From the NCBI GenBank assembly GCA_027682205.1, contig JAQDAD010000002.1, positions 81,953 through 145,952 of the forward strand: a stretch of 64,000 nt of DNA, read 5' to 3'. The first letter of the stretch is position 1, and the number at the start of each line of letters is the position of its first letter. Positions 47,397-57,428 of this stretch are shown here, one piece after another. The notes below the pieces were generated by a model. That model had not been told where the DNA came from. It did no database searches and worked only from the letters and a program-made list of their open reading frames with translations. Origin of the DNA: Streptococcaceae bacterium AF54-32pH5A (GTDB lineage: Bacteria > Bacillota > Bacilli > Lactobacillales > Streptococcaceae). Both the position numbers and the translations under genes were made by a program.

Positions 47397-47852
47397 ATGA
47401 CTCAACAAGACTTTCGGACAAAAGTAGGAAATACTGTTTTTGGTGTTCGGGCGACAGCCTTGATTCTTCAAAATCGCAAGCTCCTAGTTACCAAAGACAA
47501 GGGCAAGTATTACACTATTGGCGGTGCGATTCAAGTCAATGAAAGCACGGAAAACGCGGTAGTTCGTGAAGTGAGGGAAGAACTGGGTGTCAAAGCTCAA
47601 GTTGGGCAGCTAGCTTTCGTGGTTGAAAATCGTTTTGAACAAGACGGCGTATATTATCACAATATCGAGTTTCATTATCTGGTGGATTTGCTTGAAGATT
47701 CCCCATTGACCATGCAGGAAGATGAGAAAACGCAGCCCTGCGAATGGATTGATTTGGATCAGCTCCAGAATATTCAACTAGTTCCAGCCTTTTTAAAAAC
47801 AGCCCTACCAGAATGGGACGGCCAACTAAGACACATTCATCTTGAGGAATAG
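47397..47852 (+). CDS. NUDIX hydrolase
   Basis: The 151-residue protein has the Nudix box spread over [24 protein letters not shown] (about residues 42-65), with the REVREELG core intact. The substrate is unknown; the family includes NTP and sugar-nucleotide pyrophosphatases. The start at 47397 follows GAAAGGAC; the upstream frame is spurious. It lies 8 bp before mnmG. Confidence 0.88.
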   Translation: MTQQDFRTKVGNTVFGVRATALILQNRKLLVTKDKGKYYTIGGAIQVNESTENAVVREVREELGVKAQVGQLAFVVENRFEQDGVYYHNIEFHYLVDLLEDSPLTMQEDEKTQPCEWIDLDQLQNIQLVPAFLKTALPEWDGQLRHIHLEE

Positions 47853-47860
47853 GAGAGAAA

Positions 47861-49774
47861 ATGACTTATAATTTTACGGAAGAATACGATATTATTGTAA
47901 TCGGTGCGGGACACGCTGGGGTCGAAGCTTCCTTAGCTGCTAGCCGTATGGGCTGCAAGGTATTGCTTGCGACTATCAACATTGAAATGCTGGCTTTCAT
48001 GCCTTGCAATCCTTCTATCGGTGGTTCTGCAAAGGGGATTGTCGTGCGTGAAGTCGATGCCCTCGGTGGCGAAATGGCTAAAACCATTGACAAGACTTAC
48101 ATCCAGATGAAGATGCTCAACACTGGGAAAGGTCCAGCTGTTCGCGCCCTTCGTGCGCAGGCTGACAAGGAGCTTTACTCTAAGGAAATGCGCAAGACAG
48201 TTGAAAATCAAGAAAACCTGACTCTTCGTCAAACCATGATTGATGAGATTTTGGTGGAAGATGGCAAGGTAGTTGGAGTGCGTACAGCGACCCATCAAGA
48301 GTATGGAGCAAAAGCGGTTATTGTAACCACAGGAACTGCCCTCCGTGGGGAAATCATCATCGGCGATCTCAAGTACTCATCAGGGCCAAACCATAGTCTA
48401 GCTTCGATTAACCTAGCTGATAATCTCAAGGAACTTGGGCTTGAAATCGGTCGTTTCAAGACAGGAACGCCTCCACGTGTCAAGGCTTCTTCTATCAACT
48501 ACGATGTGACAGAGATTCAGCCAGGGGATGAAGCACCAAATCACTTTTCTTATACTTCTCGTGACGAGGATTATGTCAAAGACCAGGTGCCATGCTGGCT
48601 GACCTACACTAATGGTACCAGTCATGAGATTATTCAAAACAACCTCCACCGTGCGCCTATGTTTACAGGTGTGGTTAAGGGAGTGGGACCTCGTTACTGT
48701 CCGTCGATTGAGGATAAGATTGTGCGCTTTGCAGATAAGGAACGTCACCAGCTCTTCCTTGAACCAGAAGGACGCAATACAGAGGAAGTCTATGTCCAAG
48801 GACTTTCAACCAGTCTTCCTGAGGATGTCCAGCGCGAGCTAGTTCATTCCATCAAAGGGTTGGAAAATGCAGAAATGATGCGAACGGGTTATGCTATTGA
48901 GTACGACATGGTCTTGCCTCATCAGTTGCGTGCAACTCTGGAAACCAAGAAAATCTCAGGACTCTTCACTGCTGGTCAGACCAATGGAACATCAGGTTAC
49001 GAAGAGGCAGCAGGTCAAGGGATTATCGCTGGTATCAACGCTGCTCTGAAAATCCAAGGCAAACCTGAGTTGATTTTGAAGCGCAGTGACGGCTATATTG
49101 GAGTGATGATTGATGACTTGGTGACCAAGGGTACCATTGAACCTTACCGTCTCTTGACCAGTCGAGCTGAATATCGTCTCATCCTCCGTCATGACAACGC
49201 CGATATGCGTTTGACCGAGATGGGACGTGAAATTGGGCTTGTTGACGATGAACGCTGGGCTCGTTTTGAGATTAAGAAAAATCAATTTGACAATGAGATG
49301 CAGCGTCTCGACAGCATCAAACTCAAGCCAGTCAAGGAAACCAATGCTAAGGTTGAGGAGATGGGCTTCAAGCCGTTGACAGATGCGGTGACAGCCAAGG
49401 AATTCCTTCGCCGTCCAGAAGTTTCTTACCAAGATGTGGTTGCCTTCATCGGACCAGCTGCAGAGGACTTGGATGACAAGATTATCGAATTGATTGAAAC
49501 AGAAATCAAGTATGAAGGCTATATTTCCAAAGCCATGGATCAGGTTGCCAAGATGAAACGCATGGAAGAAAAACGCATTCCAGCCAATATCGACTGGGAT
49601 GATATTGATTCTATCGCGACAGAAGCTCGCCAAAAGTTCAAACTCATCAATCCAGAAACCATCGGCCAAGCTAGCCGTATTTCAGGTGTAAACCCAGCAG
49701 ATATTTCTATTTTGATGGTGTATTTGGAAGGTAAAAATCGTAGTATTTCTAAAAATCAAGAAAAGAAAGCATAG
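47861..49774 (+). CDS. mnmG: tRNA U34 carboxymethylaminomethyl synthase, FAD subunit
   Basis: The 637-residue protein has the FAD-binding motif [14 protein letters not shown] at the N-terminus, the GidA signature [12 protein letters not shown] near residue 270 and [14 protein letters not shown] near residue 375. It acts with MnmE to modify U34. The length is standard for the family. Confidence 0.97.
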   Translation: MTYNFTEEYDIIVIGAGHAGVEASLAASRMGCKVLLATINIEMLAFMPCNPSIGGSAKGIVVREVDALGGEMAKTIDKTYIQMKMLNTGKGPAVRALRAQADKELYSKEMRKTVENQENLTLRQTMIDEILVEDGKVVGVRTATHQEYGAKAVIVTTGTALRGEIIIGDLKYSSGPNHSLASINLADNLKELGLEIGRFKTGTPPRVKASSINYDVTEIQPGDEAPNHFSYTSRDEDYVKDQVPCWLTYTNGTSHEIIQNNLHRAPMFTGVVKGVGPRYCPSIEDKIVRFADKERHQLFLEPEGRNTEEVYVQGLSTSLPEDVQRELVHSIKGLENAEMMRTGYAIEYDMVLPHQLRATLETKKISGLFTAGQTNGTSGYEEAAGQGIIAGINAALKIQGKPELILKRSDGYIGVMIDDLVTKGTIEPYRLLTSRAEYRLILRHDNADMRLTEMGREIGLVDDERWARFEIKKNQFDNEMQRLDSIKLKPVKETNAKVEEMGFKPLTDAVTAKEFLRRPEVSYQDVVAFIGPAAEDLDDKIIELIETEIKYEGYISKAMDQVAKMKRMEEKRIPANIDWDDIDSIATEARQKFKLINPETIGQASRISGVNPADISILMVYLEGKNRSISKNQEKKA

Positions 49775-49776
49775 AA

Positions 49777-49804
49777 AAAACAGCTCCGAAGACGGGGCTG
49801 TTTT
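49777..49804. terminator. Bidirectional terminator between mnmG and rnjA
   Basis: AAAACAGCTCC and GGGGCTGTTTT pair (one G-U) between two convergent genes. Confidence 0.88.
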
Positions 49805-49810
49805 GTTGAC

Positions 49811-51490
49811 TTATTCTTCGTCTGGTGTGAGGATCATCGGGATAATGATCGGTTCACGTTCCGTATTTTCATAGAGGAAGGGGCGAATGGCGTTGACAAT
49901 GGCACCATTGACAGACTGCACGCTAGCATCTTTGTTTTTCAATGCGATACGAATAGCATTGAAGAGGATGCGCTGGCTTTGGCGAATCAAGTCGCCAGAC
50001 TCTCTCATGTAGACAAAGCCGCGGCTGAGGATATCTGGTCCAGATAGAATCATCTGCGACTTAAAGTCAACAGTTGCGACTGCTAGAACGACACCGTCTT
50101 CTGATAGATCACGACGGTCTTTGAGGACAGCAGCACCGATTTCGCCGATACGATTTCCATCGACATAGATGTCTTGGGCATTGAAGTGACCTGCGATACG
50201 AGCAGAGTTAGCAGTAAGGGCAAGCACATCACCATTGCTCATGATAAAGATATTGTCCTTCTCGACACCAGTATCCACCGCTAGTCCAGCATGGACTTTC
50301 TGCATACGGTATTCACCATGAACAGGCATGAAGTATTTAGGCTTGATCAAGCGGAGCATAAGTTTTTGCTCTTGCTGACCACCGTGTCCTGAGGTGTGGA
50401 TATTGTTGATTTTACCGTGGATGACTTCGACACCAGCTTCTGAGATAATATTAATCAGCTTGTTGACGCTAGTCGTATTTCCAGGGATTGGGCTAGAAGA
50501 GAAGATAACGGTATCGCCGGGTTGGAGTTGCACCTGACGGTGGGTTCCGTTAGCGATACGAGAGAGGGCTGCCATTGGCTCACCTTGACTACCTGTACAG
50601 AGGATCAGAACCTCGCCTGCAGGGTAGTCTTTGATTTCATTTGGCTCGATAAAGGTTCCCTTAGGAGCTTTGATGTAGCCAAGCTCGATTCCGTTGACAA
50701 TGGCCTTTTCCATAGAACGACCAAAGACCGCAATCTTGCGTCCAGTCTTAACAGCAGCATCTGTTGCTTGCTGGAGACGGAAGATATTTGAGGCAAAGGA
50801 TGCAAAGATGATACGTCCTTCGATGCCTTGGATAATCTTCATGATAGACTGGCCAACGACTTTTTCAGAGTTGGTAAAGGTTGGTACTTCCGCATTTGTC
50901 GAGTCAGAGAGGAGACAGAGCACCCCTTCTTCACCAAGGGCAGCCATACGGTGCAAGTCCGCAGGTTCTCCAACTGGCGTGAAGTCAAACTTAAAGTCAC
51001 CCGTACAGACGATTTTCCCTTGAGGAGTATGAATGACAATCCCCAAAGGCTCTGGAATGGAGTGAGTGGTTCTAAAGAAAGTTGCCTTGAGATTTTTAAA
51101 GGTCAACTCAGTGTTGTGGTTGATTTCGTAAAGTTTGGCGTTGCGCAAGAGACCGTGTTCTTCGAGTTTCCCACGGATCAAAGCCAAGGCAAGTGGTCCA
51201 GCGTAGATAGGGACATTTGCTTGCTTGAGCAGGAAAGGAATACCACCGATGTGGTCCTCGTGTCCGTGTGTGATTAAGACAGCATTGACGCGGTCGATAT
51301 TGTCCACGATGTAAGAGTAGTCAGGGATAACATAGTCGATACCTAGCAAGTCATCTTCCGGGAATTTAATCCCAGCATCGACGATGATAATCTCGTCTTG
51401 GTATTCAATTCCGTAAGTGTTTTTCCCGATTTCTCCCAGACCACCGATGGCAAAAACGCCGACTTCTTCAGGTTTAAGAGTGTAGGCCAT
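49811..51490 (-). CDS. rnjA: Ribonuclease J
   Basis: The 559-residue metallo-beta-lactamase/beta-CASP ribonuclease has [15 protein letters not shown] at the N-terminus and the zinc motif HGHEDHIGG near residue 75. The C-terminal KH-like domain follows. It is a 5'-3' exonuclease and endonuclease in mRNA turnover. It follows rpoY by one base, the same pairing as rpoY-rnjA in Bacillus subtilis, which supports the J1 (rnjA) assignment. Confidence 0.94.
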   Translation of the reverse strand: MAYTLKPEEVGVFAIGGLGEIGKNTYGIEYQDEIIIVDAGIKFPEDDLLGIDYVIPDYSYIVDNIDRVNAVLITHGHEDHIGGIPFLLKQANVPIYAGPLALALIRGKLEEHGLLRNAKLYEINHNTELTFKNLKATFFRTTHSIPEPLGIVIHTPQGKIVCTGDFKFDFTPVGEPADLHRMAALGEEGVLCLLSDSTNAEVPTFTNSEKVVGQSIMKIIQGIEGRIIFASFASNIFRLQQATDAAVKTGRKIAVFGRSMEKAIVNGIELGYIKAPKGTFIEPNEIKDYPAGEVLILCTGSQGEPMAALSRIANGTHRQVQLQPGDTVIFSSSPIPGNTTSVNKLINIISEAGVEVIHGKINNIHTSGHGGQQEQKLMLRLIKPKYFMPVHGEYRMQKVHAGLAVDTGVEKDNIFIMSNGDVLALTANSARIAGHFNAQDIYVDGNRIGEIGAAVLKDRRDLSEDGVVLAVATVDFKSQMILSGPDILSRGFVYMRESGDLIRQSQRILFNAIRIALKNKDASVQSVNGAIVNAIRPFLYENTEREPIIIPMILTPDEE

Positions 51491-51491
51491 A

Positions 51492-51725
51492 TTAGAACTC
51501 CGTGATTTCGAAGGCGCCAGTTTCTTTTTCGTAATCTAGCAATTTGTCAGACAAGAGTTCGATATACTCGATATTGTACTCTGGGCGATTTTCTTCGACA
51601 AGTTGACGAGCAGCGATACGGCCCTCAAGTTCTGAGTTGGCATCGATGTCTAGGTAAAGTGAGCGTGTTGTTTCACGGCGCGGGCTACGTTCTTTTGTTT
51701 CTTGATAAAAAACTTTGTAAATCAT
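51492..51725 (-). CDS. rpoY: RNA polymerase epsilon subunit
   Basis: The 77-residue protein is of the DUF1447/RpoY family ([18 protein letters not shown], then LYLDID), the small Firmicutes polymerase subunit. It is immediately upstream of rnjA with one base between the genes. GAAAGGAACTAT precedes the ATG. Confidence 0.93.
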   Translation of the reverse strand: MIYKVFYQETKERSPRRETTRSLYLDIDANSELEGRIAARQLVEENRPEYNIEYIELLSDKLLDYEKETGAFEITEF

Positions 51726-52014
51726 ATAGTTCCTTTCTATTTACAGGTCAGCTTATTCCAAACTTTTAGCAGATATTTGCTTGATTTCATTCCATTTTGT
51801 GTCTAGATTGACCTTGATTCGTTACAATTACTTCAATTATACCACAAAATGAAAAATTAGTAAAAGACAGAAAACGAGAAAGTCAAGAGGGAAAGGAGGG
51901 CAAAAAGATAGATAGGATTTGGTTGGAGAGCACTTAGGTGTTATAATGGAAAGAGAGAGGGAAGTTTATGGACGGGAACATTCCCTATAGCTTTTAAAAC
52001 AAGGAGGATTAAGG
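51726..52014. other. Intergenic region between rpoY and a small membrane protein gene
   Basis: The 289 bp between divergent genes contains TATAAT (51942-51947), a likely -10 for the plus-strand gene, and AT-rich sequence near 51835-51850 that may hold the rpoY promoter. No reading frame or repeat was seen. Confidence 0.5.
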
Positions 52015-52230
52015 ATGTTTAGTTTGTTTGAATTTGCGATTGGGGTTCGCCTCTTGATGTTTATAGTTTTTGTAGCCTTTGTATATGGTGGAAATCTTAT
52101 TTTTACGTATCTAGAACACCGCAAAACAAAATTCCTTTGGAAGCTTGCTTTTGTGACACTCTATTCAATTTTTCTCCTTCTTGTCACCTATGTTGTCTGG
52201 CTCGTTTTTTACTTTGGTTTAAATGCTTAA
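52015..52230 (+). CDS. Small membrane protein
   Basis: The 71-residue hydrophobic protein has two membrane segments (about 5-27 and 42-68) separated by a basic loop (LEHRKTKFLWK). The start is well supported by AAGGAGGATTAAGG. The family was not recognised. It has its own -10 and a terminator, so it is expressed alone. Small two-helix proteins in this area of pneumococcal genomes are sometimes annotated as bacteriocin-related, but nothing here proves it. Confidence 0.65.
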   Translation: MFSLFEFAIGVRLLMFIVFVAFVYGGNLIFTYLEHRKTKFLWKLAFVTLYSIFLLLVTYVVWLVFYFGLNA

Positions 52231-52257
52231 GATCCAGTTATTCATCTAAATATACAG

Positions 52258-52292
52258 AAAATCCACCCCGTCTTGATAGAGGGGCGGACTTT
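52258..52292 (+). terminator. Terminator after the small membrane protein gene
   Basis: AATCCACCCC pairs with GGGGCGGACTT (one mismatch) and is followed by TTTTC. Confidence 0.75.
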
Positions 52293-52299
52293 TCTATTT

Positions 52300-52500
52300 T
52301 CAGATGATATCCTTATGTTTACGATGATGATCTCTCGTATCGAAAATCGAGTTAAAACATAAAAAGAAAACAATGCAAACAGATAAATCAACTGGTAAGG
52401 GTGTAACGATTATGTTTAAATCATTGAAAATGATGAGCAAACTGTAAGAGATGAAGAGAATAAAATTCACCTTTCTAAAAATGTGTCTTTTATCTAGCAT
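52300..52500 (-). CDS. Possible small membrane protein
   Basis: The 66-codon frame has two hydrophobic stretches (VNFILFISYSLLIIF and DLSVCIVFFLCF) and a charged tail ending RDHHRKHKDII. Its composition looks like a genuine two-helix membrane protein. It faces no overlapping gene and shares the terminator region of its convergent neighbour. The ribosome-binding site is weak, so this is tentative. Confidence 0.4.
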   Translation of the reverse strand: MLDKRHIFRKVNFILFISYSLLIIFNDLNIIVTPLPVDLSVCIVFFLCFNSIFDTRDHHRKHKDII

Positions 52501-52699
52501 AATTGATCCAAATTTATTACGAAAAGCCTTCCTTATTATCCTTCACTTATTCTATTCGAAAAAATAAGAAAATCTAAAGAACTTTTTGCGCCTTGCTACT
52601 CATCTACTGGTAGGCCAATTTTATTTGGGGAGAAAGAAAATTCCCATGCGTCAGCTTTTGTAGTATAATAGTAAGCAGACAAAAAGATAGGAATGTGTT

Positions 52700-53383
52700 A
52701 TGAAAGTATTAGCTTTTGATACGTCTAGCAAGGCTCTTTCTCTAGCCATTTTAGAGGACAAGCAGGTTCTTGCCGAGACCACGATCAATATCAAGAAAAA
52801 TCACAGTATCACCCTCATGCCTGCCATTGATTTTTTGATGGCGAGTTTGGATTGGACTCCCAAGGACTTGGATCGAATCGTGGTTGCGGAAGGGCCAGGT
52901 AGCTACACAGGTTTGCGAATTGCGGTAGCAACTGCCAAGACTCTAGCCCATACCCTGAACATCGAGTTGGTTGGCATGTCTAGCCTCTTGGCTTTGGTGC
53001 CGACTCAGCAAGAAGGCTTGGTGGTTCCTATCATGGATGCACGCCGTAACAATGTCTATGCTGGCTTTTATGAAAATGCTCAACCTGTCTTACCTGAAGC
53101 GCACCTGTCTTTTGAAGAAGTGTTAGAGCAGGTCAAGGATGCTGCCCAAGTGACCTTTGTCGGAGAAGTTGGAGCCTTTGTGGAACAAATCCAAGAGCAT
53201 CTGCCACAAGCCAACTACCAAGCAACCTTGCCAAATGCAGCTAATCTAGCTCTTTGGGCATTGGACAAGGAAGCGGACTCCTTGCACGACTTTGTGCCAA
53301 ATTACCTCAAGCGTGTCGAAGCCGAGGAAAACTGGCTCAAGAATCACACCGAGTCTGGCGAATCCTACATTAAACGCCTATGA
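52700..53383 (+). CDS. tsaB: tRNA t6A synthesis protein TsaB
   Basis: The 227-residue ASKHA-fold protein opens VLAFDTSSKALSLAI and has the block AEGPGSYTGLRIAVATAK near residue 65. With TsaD and TsaE it makes t6A37 of ANN-decoding tRNAs. It overlaps rimI by 4 bases at the head of a three-gene coupled operon. Confidence 0.95.
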   Translation: MKVLAFDTSSKALSLAILEDKQVLAETTINIKKNHSITLMPAIDFLMASLDWTPKDLDRIVVAEGPGSYTGLRIAVATAKTLAHTLNIELVGMSSLLALVPTQQEGLVVPIMDARRNNVYAGFYENAQPVLPEAHLSFEEVLEQVKDAAQVTFVGEVGAFVEQIQEHLPQANYQATLPNAANLALWALDKEADSLHDFVPNYLKRVEAEENWLKNHTESGESYIKRL

Positions 53384-53817
53384 TAGAAATCAGACGAATC
53401 CAACAGCAACCTAACTTGGCTCAAGCTATCTATGCTGTTATGGTAGATGTTTACCCAGTCAGTCCGTGGACTTTGGAGCAAATCCAAGCAGACCTGTCCC
53501 AAGACCAGACTTGGTATGCTCTGGCTTATGATGGGGCAGAAGTGATTGGATTTCTAGCCGTTCAGGAGAATCTCTTTGAAGCAGAAGTCCTACAAATCGC
53601 TGTCAAACAAGCCTATCAAGGTCAGGGAATTGCGTCAGACTTGTTTGCAACATTGCCGACAGATAAGGAGATTTTCCTTGAAGTCAGAAAGTCAAACCAA
53701 CGAGCGCAAGCATTTTACAAGAAAGAAAAGATGGCGGTCATCGCTGAGCGAAAGGCCTACTACCATGATCCAGTCGAGGACGCCATTATCATGAAGAGAG
53801 AAGTAGATGAAGGATAG
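53380..53817 (+). CDS. rimI: Ribosomal protein S18 alanine N-acetyltransferase
   Basis: The 145-residue GNAT acetyltransferase has the acetyl-CoA motif [16 protein letters not shown] near residue 80 and the RimI-like block [18 protein letters not shown]. Its location between tsaB and tsaD is the common Firmicutes order. It overlaps both neighbours. Confidence 0.92.
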   Translation: MIEIRRIQQQPNLAQAIYAVMVDVYPVSPWTLEQIQADLSQDQTWYALAYDGAEVIGFLAVQENLFEAEVLQIAVKQAYQGQGIASDLFATLPTDKEIFLEVRKSNQRAQAFYKKEKMAVIAERKAYYHDPVEDAIIMKREVDEG

Positions 53818-54817
53818 ATATATTTTAGCATTTGAAACATCCTGTGATGAGACCAGTGTCGCTGTCTTAAAAAACGACGACCAGCTCTTGTCCAATGTCA
53901 TTGCTAGTCAAATCGAGAGCCACAAACGTTTTGGTGGCGTAGTGCCAGAAGTAGCTAGTCGTCACCATGTCGAGGTCATTACAGCCTGCATCGAGGAGGC
54001 TCTAGCAGAAGCAGGGATTACCGAAGAGGACGTAACAGCCGTTGCCGTTACCTACGGACCAGGATTGGTTGGAGCTCTGCTAGTTGGTTTGTCAGCTGCC
54101 AAGGCCTTTGCTTGGGCGCATGGCCTGCCACTTATCCCCGTCAATCACATGGCTGGTCACCTCATGGCAGCTCAGAGTGTGGAGCCTTTGGAGTTTCCTT
54201 TGTTGGCACTCTTGGTCAGCGGAGGACACACCGAGTTGGTCTATGTGTCAGAGGCTGGCGATTACAAGATTGTTGGAGAGACACGAGACGATGCAGTTGG
54301 GGAGGCCTATGACAAGGTCGGCCGCGTCATGGGCTTGACCTATCCAGCCGGTCGTGAGATTGACGAGCTAGCTCATAAAGGGCAGGATGTGTATGATTTC
54401 CCTCGTGCCATGATCAAGGAAGACAATCTGGAATTTTCTTTCTCAGGTTTGAAGTCTGCCTTTATCAATCTTCACCACAATGCCGAGCAAAAGGGAGAGA
54501 GCTTGTCCAAGGAAGACTTGTCTGCTTCCTTCCAAGCAGCAGTCATGGATATTCTTATGGCCAAAACCAAGAAGGCCTTAGAAAAATACCCTGTTAAAAC
54601 CCTAGTCGTGGCAGGTGGCGTGGCAGCTAATAAAGGCCTCAGAGAACGCCTAGCAGCTGAAATCACAGATGTCAAGGTAATTATCCCATCCCTGCGCCTC
54701 TGCGGAGACAATGCAGGTATGATTGCCTATGCCAGCGTCAGCGAGTGGAACAAAGAAAACTTCGCAGACTTGGACCTCAACGCCAAACCAAGTCTCGCCT
54801 TTGATACCATGGAATAA
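53807..54817 (+). CDS. tsaD: tRNA t6A transferase TsaD
   Basis: The 336-residue catalytic subunit opens [16 protein letters not shown]. The HxxxH iron-site motif lies in [10 protein letters not shown] near residue 110, [10 protein letters not shown] near residue 133, and a late motif [11 protein letters not shown] near residue 300. It transfers the threonylcarbamoyl group to A37. It overlaps rimI by 11 bases. Confidence 0.96.
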   Translation: MKDRYILAFETSCDETSVAVLKNDDQLLSNVIASQIESHKRFGGVVPEVASRHHVEVITACIEEALAEAGITEEDVTAVAVTYGPGLVGALLVGLSAAKAFAWAHGLPLIPVNHMAGHLMAAQSVEPLEFPLLALLVSGGHTELVYVSEAGDYKIVGETRDDAVGEAYDKVGRVMGLTYPAGREIDELAHKGQDVYDFPRAMIKEDNLEFSFSGLKSAFINLHHNAEQKGESLSKEDLSASFQAAVMDILMAKTKKALEKYPVKTLVVAGGVAANKGLRERLAAEITDVKVIIPSLRLCGDNAGMIAYASVSEWNKENFADLDLNAKPSLAFDTME

Positions 54818-54820
54818 AGA

Positions 54821-54843
54821 GTCAGCTTAAGGCTGGCTTTTTT
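54821..54843 (+). terminator. Terminator after tsaD
   Basis: AGTCAGC and GCTGGCT pair (one G-U) around TTAAG, followed by TTTTT. Confidence 0.85.
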
Positions 54844-54926
54844 GCTAAAATATTTTATAATGTTTTAAAAAAGGAAAAGTTTTTACGAATAGAATAGTAA
54901 AGGGAATCTTTAAGGGGAGTTTGGCC

Positions 54927-55790
54927 ATGATTGAAAAACAAGAATTGGGAGAATTTTACAAGGAATTGCGCCTAGCGAGAAAGCTCAAACAGTCAGATGT
55001 GGCTTGCGCTGGACTGACAGCATCTCAACTATCCAAGTTTGAACTAGGGCAGTCTATGCTGTCTGCGGATAAGTTGATCCTAGCTATCCAAGGGATAAAT
55101 GTGACCTTTGATGAGTTTGGGCACAAGCTCAACAACTATCAAGAATCTCCGCATATGAAATTTGGTAGAAGGGTTGTGGATCGTTTTGCCCATCAGGATA
55201 TAGCAGGTTTAGAGCAATTGTTGAAGGAAGTCGAGGAAGAACAGATGGCGCAGACTTATCGTCGTTTGAATGCTATTGTGATTAAAAATGCTATCCATTC
55301 CTTGGATAAAAGCTATCTACTCGAAGAGGAGGATCGTGAGTTTTTGACCACCTATCTCTATGCTATCGAGTCTTGGACCTGGTTTGAACTCTATCTTTTT
55401 TGCAATACCATGCCTTTTTTGAGCAATCAAGATCTGATCTTTTTATCAACCTCCCTACTCGAAAAATCCAAGGAATTTAAAGAGTTAGTACACAATAGAC
55501 TGTATATGAAAAGTGGCTATCTCAATATCATCTCAGAGCTTATGGAGCGTAACCTTTTTTCTTATATCCCAATCTTTGAATCCGAGTTGGAGAGCATGCT
55601 CCGTCCGTACGATGTTTTTGAGAAATTACTGTGACAGTTTTTAAAGAAAATGAGTGTTTTCCTTCAAACCAAGGGAAGCAATCAAAAAGAGATTGAACAC
55701 TTTATCCAATCTCTACAAGTATTAGAAAATCCACAATTAACAGCCCTTTTTGAATTACGTTTACAGCAATATAAAGAGCTTATCGATTAG
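54927..55790 (+). pseudogene. Rgg family regulator interrupted by one in-frame stop
   Basis: The start ATG (54927) follows GGGGAG. The first 235 codons encode an Rgg protein: N-terminal Xre-type helix-turn-helix (KLKQSDVACAGLTASQLSKF) and helical sensor domain. TGA at 55632-55634 interrupts it, but the same frame continues without a gap for 51 codons (QFLKKMSVFLQTKG to RLQQYKELID) to TAG at 55788-55790. Without the TGA the protein would be 287 residues, the normal Rgg length. The position, before a row of CPBP genes, resembles the pneumococcal Rgg144/vp1 locus as I recall it. The truncated protein keeps its DNA-binding domain and may still act. Confidence 0.8.
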
Positions 55791-55868
55791 TCCACTATCG
55801 CAAATGAGAGATTTCTATGAGAAAAAATGTCAAATATGCGATTTTCTAAAATGTGGTGATTTCCGTGT

Positions 55869-55874
55869 TATACT
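55869..55874 (+). promoter_or_regulatory. -10 box of the CPBP gene row
   Basis: TATACT lies 31 bases before the first CPBP start, whose ribosome-binding site is AGGAGAAATTAGA. No clear -35 is seen, as expected for a promoter needing an activator such as Rgg. Confidence 0.5.
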
Positions 55875-55905
55875 GTCATTATTTTATAGTATAGGAGAAA
55901 TTAGA

Positions 55906-56573
55906 ATGAAAAAGATAATCCCACGTTACTACTTTATTATAGCTATTTTACTTGTCATTGCTGAGCAGTTCTTCATTCGTCTGGTATTACACAGCGAGTT
56001 TGCTGTGGGTTTATCTGACTTTGAATATTATCTATCGAGTATGATATTGCATTTTCTTGTGGTTCTGCTTGCTATTATTGTCATGATTCAATCAGGGAAA
56101 TGGCAGAGAATTAACAGTAAGAAGTTTCGCTGGTCTTATTTGTTTTATTGTGTCTTAGCTTTTCTTCTACTGTTCCTTTGGAATAGAGTTACCTTTTCTC
56201 TTTTTCCACCTACTAGAAATACAATTTCTTATCAACATTACGCTCCTACTTTTACAGGGTTACAGCATTTTTGATGTATTTTCTCTATCCTGTGATTGCA
56301 GGTCCCATTTTTGAAGAGATGATTTATCGTGGATTGGTGATGACCGCTCTGGAAAAAGGTAAGAAATGGGGACTGGATGTGCTTGGTTCGGCTACTTTAT
56401 TCGGGATCTTGCATATTAGTAATCACGGTTGGGTATTGACAGACTTTTTCGTATATATGGGTGGCGGTCTCATATTTGCAGTTTTATTTAGAGCAACAAA
56501 GTCCATTTATTGGCCTATTGGACTGCATATAGTTTACAACGGCATTGGGCAGATTCTCCCCTTGTTGTTTTAG
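55906..56573 (+). pseudogene. CPBP intramembrane protease gene with one-base frameshift
   Basis: The first 121 codons (MKKIIPRYYFIIAILLVIAEQ onwards) end at TGA after TGLQHF. The rest (LMYFLYPVIAGPIFEEMIYRG to the end) is in another frame, from 56271. The nearby paralogue at 57429 has a run of six T at the same place; here the run has five (56268-56272). Adding one T gives a 222-residue protein, exactly the paralogue's length, with EEMIYRG, the His of ILHISNHG and HIVYNGIG intact. Frameshift, phase variation or sequencing error are all possible. Confidence 0.85.
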
Positions 56574-56592
56574 AGCTTTTCAATAATCCTAA

Positions 56593-56724
56593 TTAGCAAA
56601 AGAGAACACTGGCTATGACATAAAAATTCCCGAGTCAGTTTGTGGTATTGGACCAAACCCTTACGGAGCTTTTGATTGGATGAAAGGACTCTGGGTAGGT
56701 TTGGCTGAAATACGACGTAAATAA
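56593..56724 (+). pseudogene. Remnant of a small exported-peptide gene
   Basis: The 43-codon open stretch has no start codon before residue 30 and ends at TAA (56722-56724). The translation includes ESVCGIGPNPYGAFDWMKG and LWVGLAEIRRK, glycine/tryptophan-rich in the manner of bacteriocin-like or VP1-like peptides. The stretch is preceded in frame by a stop, and no double-glycine leader is visible. Its place among Rgg and CPBP genes suggests the degraded peptide gene of this locus. Confidence 0.4.
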
Positions 56725-56742
56725 AACTTAAAAGGATCAACT

Positions 56743-57417
56743 ATGAAAGGGAAAGAAACGAAATTTTATCTAGGGACCATTTTAGTGCTTGTGTCCTATT
56801 ACTTGATTTTTAATCTTGTAGCAAAATTAGACTCAGTGAGCCAGTTATCTGACTTGGGATTTTATGGGATGCAAATTTTATTGATAGTAATTGAAGGAAT
56901 TGCTGCTACTGTGGTTCTTGTAAAGAGTCAACGTTGGAAAGAGTACGGTCGATTCGAGTTTCGTTGGTCCTATCTGGGTATCTTCTTTCTTTCCTTTATA
57001 TTGATGTTTTTGTGGGTAAATATAACGACTCGGATCTTTCCCAGCACGCAAAATGGGAGTGCAATAGTGAAAGAAGCAGCTAATTTGACAGGAATTAGTT
57101 ACTTTATAACGCGCATTTTATATGGTAGTCTCATTGCTCCTATAGTTGAGGAGTTAGTTTTCCGTGGACTTCTGATGACAGCCCTATCTAAATTTAAAAA
57201 ATACTATATTGACGTCATCATTTCTTCCACACTCTTTAGTCTCATCCATGTTTTACAATATGGATGGGTGTTAACAGACTTCATCGTTTATGCAGGAGCA
57301 GGTCTGCTACTCTGTATGCTCTTTCGTTATACACGTTCAATTTATTGGTCAATGGCACTCCACATCTTGTGGAATAGCTTTTTAATTATCGTCAGTTTAC
57401 TGGTGTTTGGGTATTAG
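56743..57417 (+). CDS. CPBP family intramembrane metalloprotease
   Basis: The 224-residue polytopic protein has the CPBP motifs VEELVFRGLL, SLIHVLQYG and HILWNSFL. It is a diverged member of the tandem row and is intact. AAAAGGATCAACT precedes the ATG and the next gene starts 12 bp after it, so the two are co-transcribed. CPBP proteins at peptide loci are thought to process or protect against the peptide. Confidence 0.87.
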   Translation: MKGKETKFYLGTILVLVSYYLIFNLVAKLDSVSQLSDLGFYGMQILLIVIEGIAATVVLVKSQRWKEYGRFEFRWSYLGIFFLSFILMFLWVNITTRIFPSTQNGSAIVKEAANLTGISYFITRILYGSLIAPIVEELVFRGLLMTALSKFKKYYIDVIISSTLFSLIHVLQYGWVLTDFIVYAGAGLLLCMLFRYTRSIYWSMALHILWNSFLIIVSLLVFGY

Positions 57418-57428
57418 AAAGGTGATGT

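Noticed and set aside
48992..49669. 225-codon antisense reading frame over mnmG
   Set aside because: It is a shadow of a highly conserved gene, with no start signal or recognisable domain.
55801..55850. Short peptide frame (ATGAGAAAAAATGTC onwards) before the first CPBP gene as an SHP pheromone
   Set aside because: It is only ten residues, has no good ribosome-binding site, and lacks the hydrophobic C-terminal pattern of SHP peptides.
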